Positions 24,806-33,380 are shown, counted from the stretch's first letter. The stretch is DNA of 52,137 nt from Rikenellaceae bacterium DTU049 (GCA_001513285.1 LFTI01000095.1:1-52137), one strand, 5' to 3'. Translations and numbers: made by a program. Notes: generated by a model not told the origin, from the letters alone.

Positions 24806-27010
24806 ATGTCGACTAACAAACAACCACAAAAGAATAAAGTTAAAAATTTCAAAGACAATCTAAAAAAGATTGAAAAGGAACCTTTATTAGCAAATATTTT
24901 AGCAATTTTTAAACAAGCTGAGGACGAAAGTTTTAATTATAAACAAATATCAGCACAGCTGGGTTATGATAATCCAAAAGATAGGAAAAAAATAGTTGAT
25001 GCACTAGAAAAATTATACAAACTCGGTGCTCTAAAGCGTGTGGGTAAAGGTAAATATCAAATATCGTCTCAAGTGATTCAGAAAGAAGTCCTTACAAGTG
25101 AACTTATTGGTAAAATAGATTTCAAAAGTACTGGTAAGGCTTATTTTATCAGTCCAGATCTAAAAGAAGATATTTTTATCTCACCTATTAATACTGATAA
25201 TGCTCTTCCTGGTGATAAAGTAAAAATCAGATTGCTGCCAAAGCGAAAAAATAGAAAGCCAGAAGGTATAGTAGTAGAAGTTTTAGAACGCAATAGAACT
25301 CAATTTGTTGGTGTATATGATGAGGGAGCTTATGCCAGTTATGTGAATCCTGATGACTCTAAAATGCCCGTAGAGTTCGTAATACCTAAAGATTTGAGAA
25401 ATGGTGCCAATAATGGTGATAAAGTAGTAGTAGAAATAGTAGAGTGGGAGCAAGGCATTAAGGCACCTGTAGGCAAAATAGTGCGTGTATTAGGTCAACC
25501 TGGCGAAAATGAAGTAGAGATGCTCTCTATTCTCGTCAATAATGGATTTCATTTAGATTTTCCTTCTGATGTTATCGAAGAGTCTTTGCATATTCCTAAA
25601 GATATTAGTCCAGAAGTTATCAGTAATAGAGAAGATTTTCGTGATGTGCTCACTTTTACTATTGACCCAGCAGAGGCCAAAGATTTCGATGATGCTATTT
25701 CTTTTAGAATATTAGATGATGGCAATTATGAAATTGGTGTCCATATAGCTGATGTTACTCATTATGTAAAGCCATTAAGCAAAATTGATGTAGAAGCATA
25801 TCAGCGAGCTACCTCTGTTTATCTCGTTGATAGAACTTTGCATATGTTACCAGAGAGGTTATCTGCAGACATTTGTTCACTTAAACCTAATGAAGATAGA
25901 TTGGCTTTTTCTGTTATTTTTACTATGAATAGTAAAGCTAAAGTGATAAAGAGTAACATATGCGAAACTATTATTCGCTCAGATTATAGATTTAGCTATG
26001 ATGAGGCACAGCAAATAATCGATGGGAAAAATAAAGATTTGGATGGTGATGCTATGCATATTTTAAATAGTTTAGCTCAGATTTTGCGTGCAGAACGTTT
26101 TAGAAATGGTGCTATTAATTTTCATTCTGAAGAGATTAGTTTTATTCTAAATGAACAAAAAAAACCTGTAGAAATAATTACTAAAGAACAGAGAGAGGCT
26201 AATCAGTTGATTGAAGAGTTTATGCTTTTAGCTAATAAAACTGTAGCTGAATATGTAGGTTTAATACTAAAGCAAAAATCAAATAGAGAGCTTCCATTTG
26301 TTTATCGTGTACATGATAAACCTTCACCTGAAAAAATCGCTACATTAGCAGTTTTTTTAAGAAAACTTGGATATAAACTTAATTTAGATAATGACATAGC
26401 TATGGCTAAATCTATGAATAAGCTATTCGAAGATATAGCAGATAAGCCTGAGGAAAACATGATAAATCAAATAGCTATACGTACTATGGCTCGTGCTATA
26501 TATACAACTCACAATATTGGACATTATGGATTAGCTTTTAGATATTATACTCATTTCACTTCTCCTATTCGTCGTTATCCTGATATGATGGTGCATAGAT
26601 TATTAAAATTATATTTATCAAATGAAAGCAAAATACACTATGAAAAAATTAGTGATTTAGAGGAAAAGTGTAAGCATTCTAGCGATATGGAGCAAAAAGC
26701 TCAAAATGCCGAATGGGATTCTATCAAATATAAACAAACAGAGTTTATGTTAGATAAAGTTGACAAAGTGTTTACTGGTGCTATTACTGGAGTAAGCAAA
26801 TGGGGACTATTTGTGGAATTAGATGGTAAAATATGTGAAGGCTTAGTACATATGGTAGATATGAAAGATGACTATTATTATTTAGATGAGAATAATTATA
26901 TGCTTGTAGGTCGTCGCACTGGTACTAGATATAGACTCGGTGATAGAGTAAGGGTTAAAATAAAGTCTGTCGATGTTGCTAAAAAACAAATTAGTATGAC
27001 TTTGTGCTAA
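24806..27010 (+). CDS. rnr: Ribonuclease R
   Basis: Processive 3'-5' exoribonuclease that degrades structured RNA. Domain order is standard: N-terminal helix-turn-helix (~30-85), cold-shock domains (~90-250), RNB catalytic domain with the metal-binding DPAEAKDFDDAISF near residue 290, and FTSPIRRYPDMMVHR near 585. The C-terminal S1 domain reads GAITGVSKWGLFVELDGKICEGLVH. Length 734 fits. It has its own promoter in copy 2 of the 80-bp repeat and converges with the secreted-protein gene, 11 bp apart. Annotation is secure. Confidence 0.95.
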   Translation: MSTNKQPQKNKVKNFKDNLKKIEKEPLLANILAIFKQAEDESFNYKQISAQLGYDNPKDRKKIVDALEKLYKLGALKRVGKGKYQISSQVIQKEVLTSELIGKIDFKSTGKAYFISPDLKEDIFISPINTDNALPGDKVKIRLLPKRKNRKPEGIVVEVLERNRTQFVGVYDEGAYASYVNPDDSKMPVEFVIPKDLRNGANNGDKVVVEIVEWEQGIKAPVGKIVRVLGQPGENEVEMLSILVNNGFHLDFPSDVIEESLHIPKDISPEVISNREDFRDVLTFTIDPAEAKDFDDAISFRILDDGNYEIGVHIADVTHYVKPLSKIDVEAYQRATSVYLVDRTLHMLPERLSADICSLKPNEDRLAFSVIFTMNSKAKVIKSNICETIIRSDYRFSYDEAQQIIDGKNKDLDGDAMHILNSLAQILRAERFRNGAINFHSEEISFILNEQKKPVEIITKEQREANQLIEEFMLLANKTVAEYVGLILKQKSNRELPFVYRVHDKPSPEKIATLAVFLRKLGYKLNLDNDIAMAKSMNKLFEDIADKPEENMINQIAIRTMARAIYTTHNIGHYGLAFRYYTHFTSPIRRYPDMMVHRLLKLYLSNESKIHYEKISDLEEKCKHSSDMEQKAQNAEWDSIKYKQTEFMLDKVDKVFTGAITGVSKWGLFVELDGKICEGLVHMVDMKDDYYYLDENNYMLVGRRTGTRYRLGDRVRVKIKSVDVAKKQISMTLC

Positions 27011-27021
27011 ATATCTTATCA

Positions 27022-28032
27022 TTAATGATATGGTGGCAGTTTATTAGTTGTTTTTTTCTTTGTAGGATCATAATTATCGTGAACATCTGGTGCATTGCGA
27101 GCATCTATGTTTGGTCTATATACCCATTTATTGTCAATTAGCTGCAATCCTACTAGATCTTCTGCATTAGGATAATAAAATTGATATTGACCTACTAAAA
27201 ATTTATTTAATGGTGATATGCTATTGTAAATTATCATTTCATCAAAATATCTTTTTGTTTTTACTATCTTTTTATCTGCTTTTTGTGCTTTACTATAATT
27301 TTTAGAATTTTTAGGTTTGTTTTTTTGTTTTGTCTTTGTGGTGCTTACTTCATATGATTGTCTTTCATATCTAAGAGACATTACTGCATCTGTGCTATAT
27401 CTGAAAATTAGCCTGGTTGGATTTTTTTTATCTGGAATGTTTTTGAACATTCTTTTACCAAATATTGTTTGTCCATTATATGAAAAACCTAATATATCTA
27501 TTACTTTTGATTGGTATAATCCATTTTCTCCATCCCAACCTAGGAGTGTATAGTATTTAATGTCATTAATTTCTATAGGTATTATTTGATAATATATGGC
27601 TCCATACCAATCTCCATTTTTTAATATTGCTTGCTCTGGATCTTGCAATGAATCTTTAACATTTTTTAGTTCTACTACTTTATAGTTATTATTTCTAGGC
27701 AATTTTTTTAATGTTAATCCATATGGGATAGTTTTTCCATTATTCAATGGTACGCCCCACGTGATTAACAAGAAATCATCCCCTTTTAGCACTGATAATA
27801 GTTTTATAGTATCAAAATTAAATTTATATGCATCTGGATAACTCAATATCTCTATCATTAATCTATTAAAATATTCATTTGATTGCAATTTATCGAAATC
27901 ATTTTCTCCATTTTTTATAATATTTTCATAATATAGTAAACTATCCAGCTGTGGAGGATATAGGATAGTATTTTTTTGAGCTATTAGCACATTAAAAAGT
28001 AAAATATTAATTATTATTATTACTTGCTTCAT
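27022..28032 (-). CDS. Secreted protein of unknown function
   Basis: A 336-residue protein with a signal peptide (MKQVIIIINILLFNVLIAQ). It has a mixed alpha/beta body with phrases such as FLLITWGVPLNNGKTIPYGLTL, DWYGAIYYQIIPIEI and YYTLLGWDGENGLYQSKVIDIL. The C-terminal third is Lys/Asn-rich, then NKWVYRPNIDARNAPDVHDNYDPTKKK. No catalytic motif, lipobox or sorting domain is visible. The general style is that of conserved periplasmic proteins found across Bacteroidota, but I do not recognise the family. It stands alone, convergent with rnr. Confidence 0.75.
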   Translation of the reverse strand: MKQVIIIINILLFNVLIAQKNTILYPPQLDSLLYYENIIKNGENDFDKLQSNEYFNRLMIEILSYPDAYKFNFDTIKLLSVLKGDDFLLITWGVPLNNGKTIPYGLTLKKLPRNNNYKVVELKNVKDSLQDPEQAILKNGDWYGAIYYQIIPIEINDIKYYTLLGWDGENGLYQSKVIDILGFSYNGQTIFGKRMFKNIPDKKNPTRLIFRYSTDAVMSLRYERQSYEVSTTKTKQKNKPKNSKNYSKAQKADKKIVKTKRYFDEMIIYNSISPLNKFLVGQYQFYYPNAEDLVGLQLIDNKWVYRPNIDARNAPDVHDNYDPTKKKTTNKLPPYH

Positions 28033-28119
28033 TTATTATGGTAAATTATGAAAATTAACGTAGTTAATTTATGTAATATTATTTTAAGCATTTGTTATTA
28101 AATAATTAGATTAAATTAT

Positions 28120-28390
28120 GGTTCTATAACGTTTATTGTGGGTTAATTATTTTACCACAAAGGGCACAAAGATATTACACAAAGTGCACAAAGTGCCATT
28201 TATGACCATTTTAATTCCATCTTTTAATAAAATAACATTAAAGTTTATCATTCACTTTTATTTTTTCTCTGTGTTCTTTGTGCCTTCTTTGAGAACTCTG
28301 TGGTTAATATTCAATTGTTTAATAATAAATAAAATTCATTTTATAAATTACTCTTTTTTTATCTTTACTCATACAAAACGTTATAGAACC
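28120..28390 (+). repeat. Miniature inverted-repeat element C
   Basis: 271 bp from GGTTCTATAACGTTTATTG to the inverted ...CAAAACGTTATAGAACC, ending 10 bp beyond the rfbC stop. The core has four CACAAAG units at 28155-28195 and, on the far side, the reverse-complement CTTTGTG and TGTGG blocks, so the transcript could fold into a long hairpin. It is homologous in inverted orientation to element D. Flanks TAAATTAT and TAAAATAA are similar but not a clean target duplication. The rest of this 368-bp gene gap (28033-28119) shows nothing. Confidence 0.8.
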
Positions 28391-28400
28391 TAAAATAATT

Positions 28401-28943
28401 TTAAAATGGAGACTTAAAATCTGCGAATGACATTGCATTGATATCTTTATCAGACAAAATAGGATTTGCATAATTCCATGGAATAGCTAAAAAGGGATCG
28501 TTCCATGCTAAGGTCCTTTCACATTCTTTACAATAATAGTCTGAGCATTTATACTGCAGAATAGTCTCATCAGCCAGTGAAATAAAGCCATGAGCAAAGC
28601 CTGCGGGTATATAAAATGATTTTTTAGTAATATCATCTAGCTCCACCATAGCATATTTGCCAAAAGTAGAACTATTTTTTCGTAAATCTACTGCTACGTC
28701 TATAACCTTCCCTTTAACAACTCTCACTAGTTTAGCCTGTGAATGTGGTGGCACCTGGAAATGTAAGCCTCTGATGACGCCCATAAATGATAAAGATTCG
28801 TTTTCTTGAACGAAATCATGTGTTATCCCCGCTTCATTAAGGTATGAAAGTCTATAAGTCTCTAAAAAATATCCTCTATTATCCTCGAAAATATTTGGTG
28901 TGAATATTACCAATCCATCAATTTCTAATTTTTTTATTTCCAT
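28401..28943 (-). CDS. rfbC: dTDP-4-dehydrorhamnose 3,5-epimerase
   Basis: Cupin enzyme of dTDP-L-rhamnose synthesis for surface polysaccharide. The sequence shows DNRGYFLETYR (~22-32), QENESLSFMGVIRGLHFQ with the catalytic His near residue 60, VVKGKVIDVAVDLRKNSSTFGKY, IPAGFAHGFISL and YKCSDYYCKECERTLAWNDP. Length 180 is typical. It starts 1 bp after the Wzc-like gene, so the two form an operon tied to capsule or O-antigen synthesis. rfbA, rfbB and rfbD are not in the window. Confidence 0.95.
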   Translation of the reverse strand: MEIKKLEIDGLVIFTPNIFEDNRGYFLETYRLSYLNEAGITHDFVQENESLSFMGVIRGLHFQVPPHSQAKLVRVVKGKVIDVAVDLRKNSSTFGKYAMVELDDITKKSFYIPAGFAHGFISLADETILQYKCSDYYCKECERTLAWNDPFLAIPWNYANPILSDKDINAMSFADFKSPF

Positions 28944-28944
28944 T

Positions 28945-31329
28945 TCATTTATTTTTTTTATAAAAATAATTAAAATATTTTTTCATTGATTTTTTAGTAT
29001 TAGATTGTTTTTCTTCGTTATCTGTATAATAGCCATATATATCATATTTATATGCATATCCATATGCACCGTATTTAGTGCGTTTAATATATTTTTCTTT
29101 AAATCCATTTAGCACGACGACTAATTCTTTTGGATGTAGCTCTTGCTTCAATTTTTCTAAATTTAAGATAAATTCTTTTTTAGAGTATTCACTTCTAAAA
29201 ACGTAAACAGTAGTATCAGCTAATAAAACAAATTTTGTAGTATCTGATATTAAGCCAATAGGTGGGGTATCTAGTATTATTATGTCATAATATTTTTTGA
29301 GATTTTCGAGTAGCTCATCCATTTTGTGACTAGTTAGTATCTCATTTGGATATTCTGGTAAAGAACCAGCAGGGAAATAAAATAAATTATTTATTTCTGT
29401 AGTTTTTACACATTGCTCTATATTACATTCTCCTAATAGATAATTTGATAAACCCAAATCATTTAAATTATTAAAGGTTATACTCATCTTTGGCCTTCTG
29501 AGATCAGTATCTATGATTAATACTTTTTTATTTGATAGAGCTAATATACCACCTAGGTTGATAGCTACGAAAGTTTTGCCTTCTCCAGATATAGTGCTAG
29601 TCACTACAATAGTTTGAGGAATATTTTTATCCCTTAAAAGTAAATGACTTTTTATCTTTCTAAATGATTCAGCTAATAATGATCTTTTGTATTTATGTAT
29701 TACTAACTGATTCTTGGATAGATCTCCACTGAAAAGCGGCAATGTAATAATAAGATTATCTTTGATATGTGGTTCTATATCTTCCATTGACAAAATATTT
29801 GTATAGCTTATATATTTCCATATTAGTGTGATAACTGCAAGCAACAGAAAGATGAATGTACCCATTAATATTATTTTGGTTTTATTAGGATATATAGGGT
29901 TTGTCAGCAAGGTGGGTTCTTCTAAAACTACAATATCAGAAACAATACCAGCTATATATAGTGTGTATTCCAATCGTTTATCTAGAAATTGCTCATAATA
30001 TTTAGTACTGGGTTGAGAAATATTTGTTTCATCCATTGTACTGGCAATGAAGCTATTACTATTATAAGAATTTATAATATGTTGTAAATCTTGAATTTTT
30101 TTATTAGCAGTAGATAATTGATATTTTGATTTATCTAGTAAAGTCTGCAAAACATCTATTAATGAATTTTTGCTATAATGTATTTTCCATAATATCTGTT
30201 CTATAGCAGTAGTATTCTGTGAATAAATAGTAGATAAACTGGCATATTGTTCTATCAATAATCTATATTCATTAATAAATGTTGATAATATAGGATAATA
30301 ACTAGACTGTGCTAAATAAACTATTAACTTTGATGTATTGAAAGAATCATTTTCTAAAACTAATAGTGCATTTTTTAAATTTGATATTTCATCATTCAAC
30401 AGTTCCTTTTCAGTTTGTAGTTTTATGATTTCTTGTTTTATTGATAATACTGATGTGAAAGTATCTGATAGTAAATCTAATGATCTATTTGGGATATTCT
30501 CTTGATCCATTATTTGCTCGAGAGCAGTTAGTTGTTGATCAATAAAATCTAGCATACTTCTAGCACTTTTAGTTCTCTGCTCTATATCAAATGATTTATA
30601 TTCTTGAATTACTGTGTTTAAAAAGTCTACACATTTTACAGGATTTTCATCATTAAACGACAATTGTACTGATCCAGAATTACTATTTATAATGCTTATA
30701 GACAACTGATTTCTATATCTGCGTACTAAATGTGTGAAATCATTTATCGTAAAGTAATATTCACCATCAGTTATGTCGGGAGATGGAATTATATATAGTT
30801 TTAGATGTCGAGTTAAAATAGTATCTCCGATTTTTTCTTTTATTTGTATGATTTCACCATTTAATTTATAATTTAATTCTATATTTTTGCTATTTTTTAT
30901 TTTAAAATAAATAGGGACATTAATGATAGTGCTATCTTTTATTGAATACTCTATAGAGATAGGTGCAGTTTTATATAGTTCAAAGTCTAAGATATTCCCT
31001 TTAGCATACAAACTTATGTCTAAAGGCAATTTTCGTATAACTCTTTTTATAAATTCTGGTGATGAGAGCACTTCCACTCTGTTTTCTAATGTATTGTCTT
31101 TAGTAAATGTATTTGAACTTATTAGTTCTGTAACTCTATTTTCGTTGTTTAATTGTATTATAGTATTCGCTTGATAAATAGGCTGTGTGTATCTAAGAAA
31201 TGCCCATATACCTAATACTATAATGGCTAAAAATAGTATTATCAACCACAAATTTTTTTTTAATACTATTCGCAATAAATATGAATTATATTCATTGTTA
31301 TATTTAGATATTTTGCGTTTTTCTTCCAT
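28945..31329 (-). CDS. Wzc-like polysaccharide co-polymerase / bacterial tyrosine kinase
   Basis: Inner-membrane protein controlling export and chain length of exopolysaccharide. Two membrane segments (~24-46 and ~485-505) flank a large periplasmic coiled-coil Wzz region. The cytoplasmic C-terminal kinase has Walker A SGEGKT, the A' motif VLIIDTDLRRPKM and Walker B IIILDTPPIG. It ends in a Tyr-rich tail (several YGxYGY-like groups over ~20 residues) for autophosphorylation. At 794 residues it is a fused Wzc. The facing low-molecular-weight phosphatase gene, 82 bp away, is its expected opponent. Confidence 0.92.
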   Translation of the reverse strand: MEEKRKISKYNNEYNSYLLRIVLKKNLWLIILFLAIIVLGIWAFLRYTQPIYQANTIIQLNNENRVTELISSNTFTKDNTLENRVEVLSSPEFIKRVIRKLPLDISLYAKGNILDFELYKTAPISIEYSIKDSTIINVPIYFKIKNSKNIELNYKLNGEIIQIKEKIGDTILTRHLKLYIIPSPDITDGEYYFTINDFTHLVRRYRNQLSISIINSNSGSVQLSFNDENPVKCVDFLNTVIQEYKSFDIEQRTKSARSMLDFIDQQLTALEQIMDQENIPNRSLDLLSDTFTSVLSIKQEIIKLQTEKELLNDEISNLKNALLVLENDSFNTSKLIVYLAQSSYYPILSTFINEYRLLIEQYASLSTIYSQNTTAIEQILWKIHYSKNSLIDVLQTLLDKSKYQLSTANKKIQDLQHIINSYNSNSFIASTMDETNISQPSTKYYEQFLDKRLEYTLYIAGIVSDIVVLEEPTLLTNPIYPNKTKIILMGTFIFLLLAVITLIWKYISYTNILSMEDIEPHIKDNLIITLPLFSGDLSKNQLVIHKYKRSLLAESFRKIKSHLLLRDKNIPQTIVVTSTISGEGKTFVAINLGGILALSNKKVLIIDTDLRRPKMSITFNNLNDLGLSNYLLGECNIEQCVKTTEINNLFYFPAGSLPEYPNEILTSHKMDELLENLKKYYDIIILDTPPIGLISDTTKFVLLADTTVYVFRSEYSKKEFILNLEKLKQELHPKELVVVLNGFKEKYIKRTKYGAYGYAYKYDIYGYYTDNEEKQSNTKKSMKKYFNYFYKKNK

Positions 31330-31349
31330 TAATCTATATCAATATTTTA

Positions 31350-31357
31350 CAAAAATA
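31350..31357 (-). promoter_or_regulatory. -7 promoter box of the wzc-rfbC operon
   Basis: Minus-strand TATTTTTG matches TAnnTTTG, 20 bp before the ATG at 31329. Confidence 0.55.
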
Positions 31358-31390
31358 TAAATTTTTTTATACTCAATAAAACAAATCATT

Positions 31391-31398
31391 TAATTTTG
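31391..31398 (+). promoter_or_regulatory. -7 promoter box of the tyrosine phosphatase gene
   Basis: TAATTTTG followed by CA, 13 bp before the ATG at 31412. Together with the minus-strand box at 31350-31357 it makes a compact divergent promoter pair. Confidence 0.6.
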
Positions 31399-31411
31399 CA
31401 AAAAAATTAAT

Positions 31412-31885
31412 ATGATGAGATATTTATTTTTGTGCCAAGGTAATGTTTGTAGATCAAATATGGCTGAGCAAATTTTAAAAGAAAAATTAGCAAAAATCGG
31501 AAGTGATTCTATAGTAGACTCTGCTGGATTTGAACCTTATTTAATTGGTGAAGAGACTGATGAACGTGTTCAACAAGCATTAATCGCTAAAGGTTACCAG
31601 CCATCTAATCATAGGAGTAGATTATTTCAGAAAGCAGATTTTGATAATTTTGACGAAATCTATGTAATGGATTCAAATGTTTACAAGCTTGCTAAAGAAA
31701 TGGCTCGCAATGAAAATGATTTAAAAAAAATTGATTATTTAATGAATGAAGTTTATCCAGGTAGGAATATTTCTATAGCTGATCCTTGCCTTCTTGATGA
31801 TATTCATGAATTAAATAATGCTATCGAAATGATAGAAACTGCTATAGATAATATTATTTCAAAATACGAAAAAAAGGTTCTATAA
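31412..31885 (+). CDS. Low-molecular-weight protein-tyrosine phosphatase (Wzb-like)
   Basis: Dephosphorylates tyrosine-phosphorylated proteins, here most likely the divergent Wzc-like kinase. The P-loop CQGNVCRS gives nucleophile Cys8 and Arg14 right at the N-terminus, and the general acid Asp is in IADPCLLD near residue 127. Length 157 is normal. ATG 31412 or 31415 could start it. The last codons (Val-Leu-stop) are supplied by the terminal repeat of element D, so the present C-terminus was created by the insertion or the element targeted the stop region. Confidence 0.93.
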   Translation: MMRYLFLCQGNVCRSNMAEQILKEKLAKIGSDSIVDSAGFEPYLIGEETDERVQQALIAKGYQPSNHRSRLFQKADFDNFDEIYVMDSNVYKLAKEMARNENDLKKIDYLMNEVYPGRNISIADPCLLDDIHELNNAIEMIETAIDNIISKYEKKVL

Positions 31886-32143
31886 CATTTTGAGTGGGTT
31901 GAGATTAATAAAAGAATAATTTATAAAAATTAGACAGTTAAATATTAACCACAAAGTTCTCAAAGAATGCACAAAGAACACAGAGAATGATAGAATTAAA
32001 AGGCTTAAAAATGACACTTTGTTCATCCTGTTAAATGCAAAGCAATTCCGCTTATGCGGAATTATTTAACAGGATAAACTTTGAGTAATATCTTGGTGTT
32101 CTTTGTGTTAAAATAATTAACCCACTCAAAATATTATAGAATC
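31876..32143 (-). repeat. Miniature inverted-repeat element D with nested hairpin
   Basis: 268 bp between GGTTCTATAACATTTTGAGTGGGTT and its inverted partner (GATTCTATAATATTTTGAGTGGGTT on the minus strand). It is homologous in inverted orientation to element C: the subterminal blocks GGGTTAATTATTTTA, AAGATATTAC, TTCTCTGTGTTCTTTGTGC and TCTTTGAGAAC are shared. Its left end overlaps the phosphatase stop codon. It fills most of the 321-bp gap before rpsU. Confidence 0.8.
32026..32074. repeat. Hairpin inserted in element D
   Basis: TCCTGTTAAAT at 32026-32036 pairs with ATTTAACAGGA at 32064-32074 around an inner perfect stem AATTCCGC-TTAT-GCGGAATT (32044-32063). Element C lacks this block, so it is an extra module. 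It is followed by ordinary sequence, not a T-run. Confidence 0.7.
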
Positions 32144-32181
32144 AATTTTATTATAAATTTTTTTATTTCAAAAAAAAAATG

Positions 32182-32189
32182 TAATTTTG
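32182..32189 (+). promoter_or_regulatory. -7 promoter box of rpsU
   Basis: TAATTTTG followed by CA, 17 bp before the rpsU ATG. An AAAAAGGT lies between the box and the start and could act as a weak Shine-Dalgarno. Confidence 0.6.
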
Positions 32190-32206
32190 CAAAAAAAGGT
32201 ATTTAT

Positions 32207-32404
32207 ATGTTAATAGTAGAATTAAAAGAAGGCGATAGCATTGATAAAGCTTTGAAAAAACTTAAAAGAAAATTTGAAAAAACAGGTGTCGCTAAACAAG
32301 TGAAAGCTAGACAATTTTATGTGAAACCTTCAGAAAAGGAAAGAGAAAAAAAATCTAAATCTTTATATAAACAACAACGTATTACTAAGAGCTTAAATGC
32401 TTGA
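32207..32404 (+). CDS. rpsU: Small ribosomal subunit protein bS21
   Basis: A basic 65-residue protein that binds near the 3' end of 16S rRNA in the 30S subunit. MLIVELKEGDSIDKALKKLKRKFEKTG is the conserved bS21 start, and VKARQFYVKPSEKEREKKSK follows. In Bacteroidota, bS21 with bS6 and bS18 is known to help sequester the anti-Shine-Dalgarno. It heads the run rpsU-xer-hpf, with a 34-bp gap to the recombinase gene. Confidence 0.95.
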   Translation: MLIVELKEGDSIDKALKKLKRKFEKTGVAKQVKARQFYVKPSEKEREKKSKSLYKQQRITKSLNA

Positions 32405-32438
32405 AATAGTTCATTAATAGTTTATAATTTTTTTCTTA

Positions 32439-33338
32439 ATGGACTATATTAAAGATTATTTGAATTTTTTAGAGAATAATCAAAGATATTCTCCACGTAC
32501 TGTTTATTCGTATAGTATTGATTTATATGATTTTAAAGCATTTATTCAAAATACTTTTGATATAGATTTAATAAACGTCAAACGTATCCATATAAATGAT
32601 TGGATAATGTTTTTAAATGAATTAGGTTTAAAGGCTTCTACTATCAATAGGAAAATTGTAGCTTTATCTTCTTTTTATAATTTTTTGGTAAATAAAAATA
32701 TTATTCCTCAAAATCCAGTGAATAATATCTCTAAACCTAAAATACCTAAACGTATACCTCAATATGTTAAATCTAAAGATTTGAATGTAGATATACTAAA
32801 TGAAGATTTCGAAAATAATGCTACAAGTGATTTTGAACCTATGAGAAATATTTTGATTATTGAGATGCTTTATCAAACAGGTATGCGTAGATCTGAATTA
32901 GTAAATTTAAAAAATGAAGATATCGATTTATATAGAAAAACTATTAAGGTGCTAGGCAAAAGGAATAAGGAGCGATACATCCCGTTTACAGATGATTTTA
33001 AAAAGTTAATCCTTGATTATATAAACATAAAAAGTGATTTTTTTGCAAATAAGCAAATTGATGATAACTTTTTTTTATTAAAAAATGGTAAAAAGTTATA
33101 TGATAAATTTGTTTATAGAGTAGTCAATAGTTATTTGAGTGATTTAAATTATATTTCACAAAAAAGTCCTCATATACTTAGACATACTTTTGCCACACAT
33201 CTATTACAAGAAGGAGCTGATTTAAATGCTATCAAAGAATTATTAGGACATAGTAGCTTAGCATCTACGCAAATATATGCTCATAGTTCTATTGAGCATA
33301 TTAAGAAAGTTTATTCAAAAGCGCATCCGAGGTCATAA
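32439..33338 (+). CDS. Tyrosine recombinase, XerC/XerD type
   Basis: Site-specific recombinase of 299 residues, the length of the chromosome-dimer resolvases. The N-terminal SAM-like domain covers ~1-90. The catalytic set is complete: Arg150 (TGMRRSEL), Lys174 (VLGKRNKERY), His245 and Arg248 (HILRHTFATH), His271 (LGHSS) and nucleophile Tyr280 (TQIYAH). It sits in the conserved Bacteroidota context between rpsU and hpf, not beside a mobile element, so a housekeeping Xer role is likely. Which of XerC or XerD it is cannot be told from this window. Confidence 0.92.
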   Translation: MDYIKDYLNFLENNQRYSPRTVYSYSIDLYDFKAFIQNTFDIDLINVKRIHINDWIMFLNELGLKASTINRKIVALSSFYNFLVNKNIIPQNPVNNISKPKIPKRIPQYVKSKDLNVDILNEDFENNATSDFEPMRNILIIEMLYQTGMRRSELVNLKNEDIDLYRKTIKVLGKRNKERYIPFTDDFKKLILDYINIKSDFFANKQIDDNFFLLKNGKKLYDKFVYRVVNSYLSDLNYISQKSPHILRHTFATHLLQEGADLNAIKELLGHSSLASTQIYAHSSIEHIKKVYSKAHPRS

Positions 33339-33370
33339 ATTAATATTAAAAAATATACAATGTTTTAAAA

Positions 33371-33376
33371 AGGAGG
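33371..33376 (+). promoter_or_regulatory. Perfect Shine-Dalgarno before hpf
   Basis: AGGAGG, 4 nt before the ATG. Bacteroidota mRNAs rarely carry Shine-Dalgarno sequences, and most genes in this window start behind plain A-rich leaders, so this one stands out. Confidence 0.75.
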
Positions 33377-33380
33377 TTTT

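Noticed and set aside
28136-28393. An 85-codon open frame inside element C
   Set aside because: It is simply the translation of the CACAAAG repeats and terminal repeat (TTKGTK..HKVHK-like). Such frames are a known type of spurious protein call, and nothing suggests expression.
28112-28398. 8-bp target duplication around element C (TAAATTAT / TAAAATAA)
   Set aside because: Only 6 of 8 bases agree in very AT-rich DNA, and elements B and D show no comparable duplication.
32439-33338. Tyrosine recombinase as integrase of a mobile island at the tRNA cluster
   Set aside because: It is XerC/D length with housekeeping neighbours (rpsU, hpf). No attachment repeat of a tRNA end or phage/ICE gene is seen.
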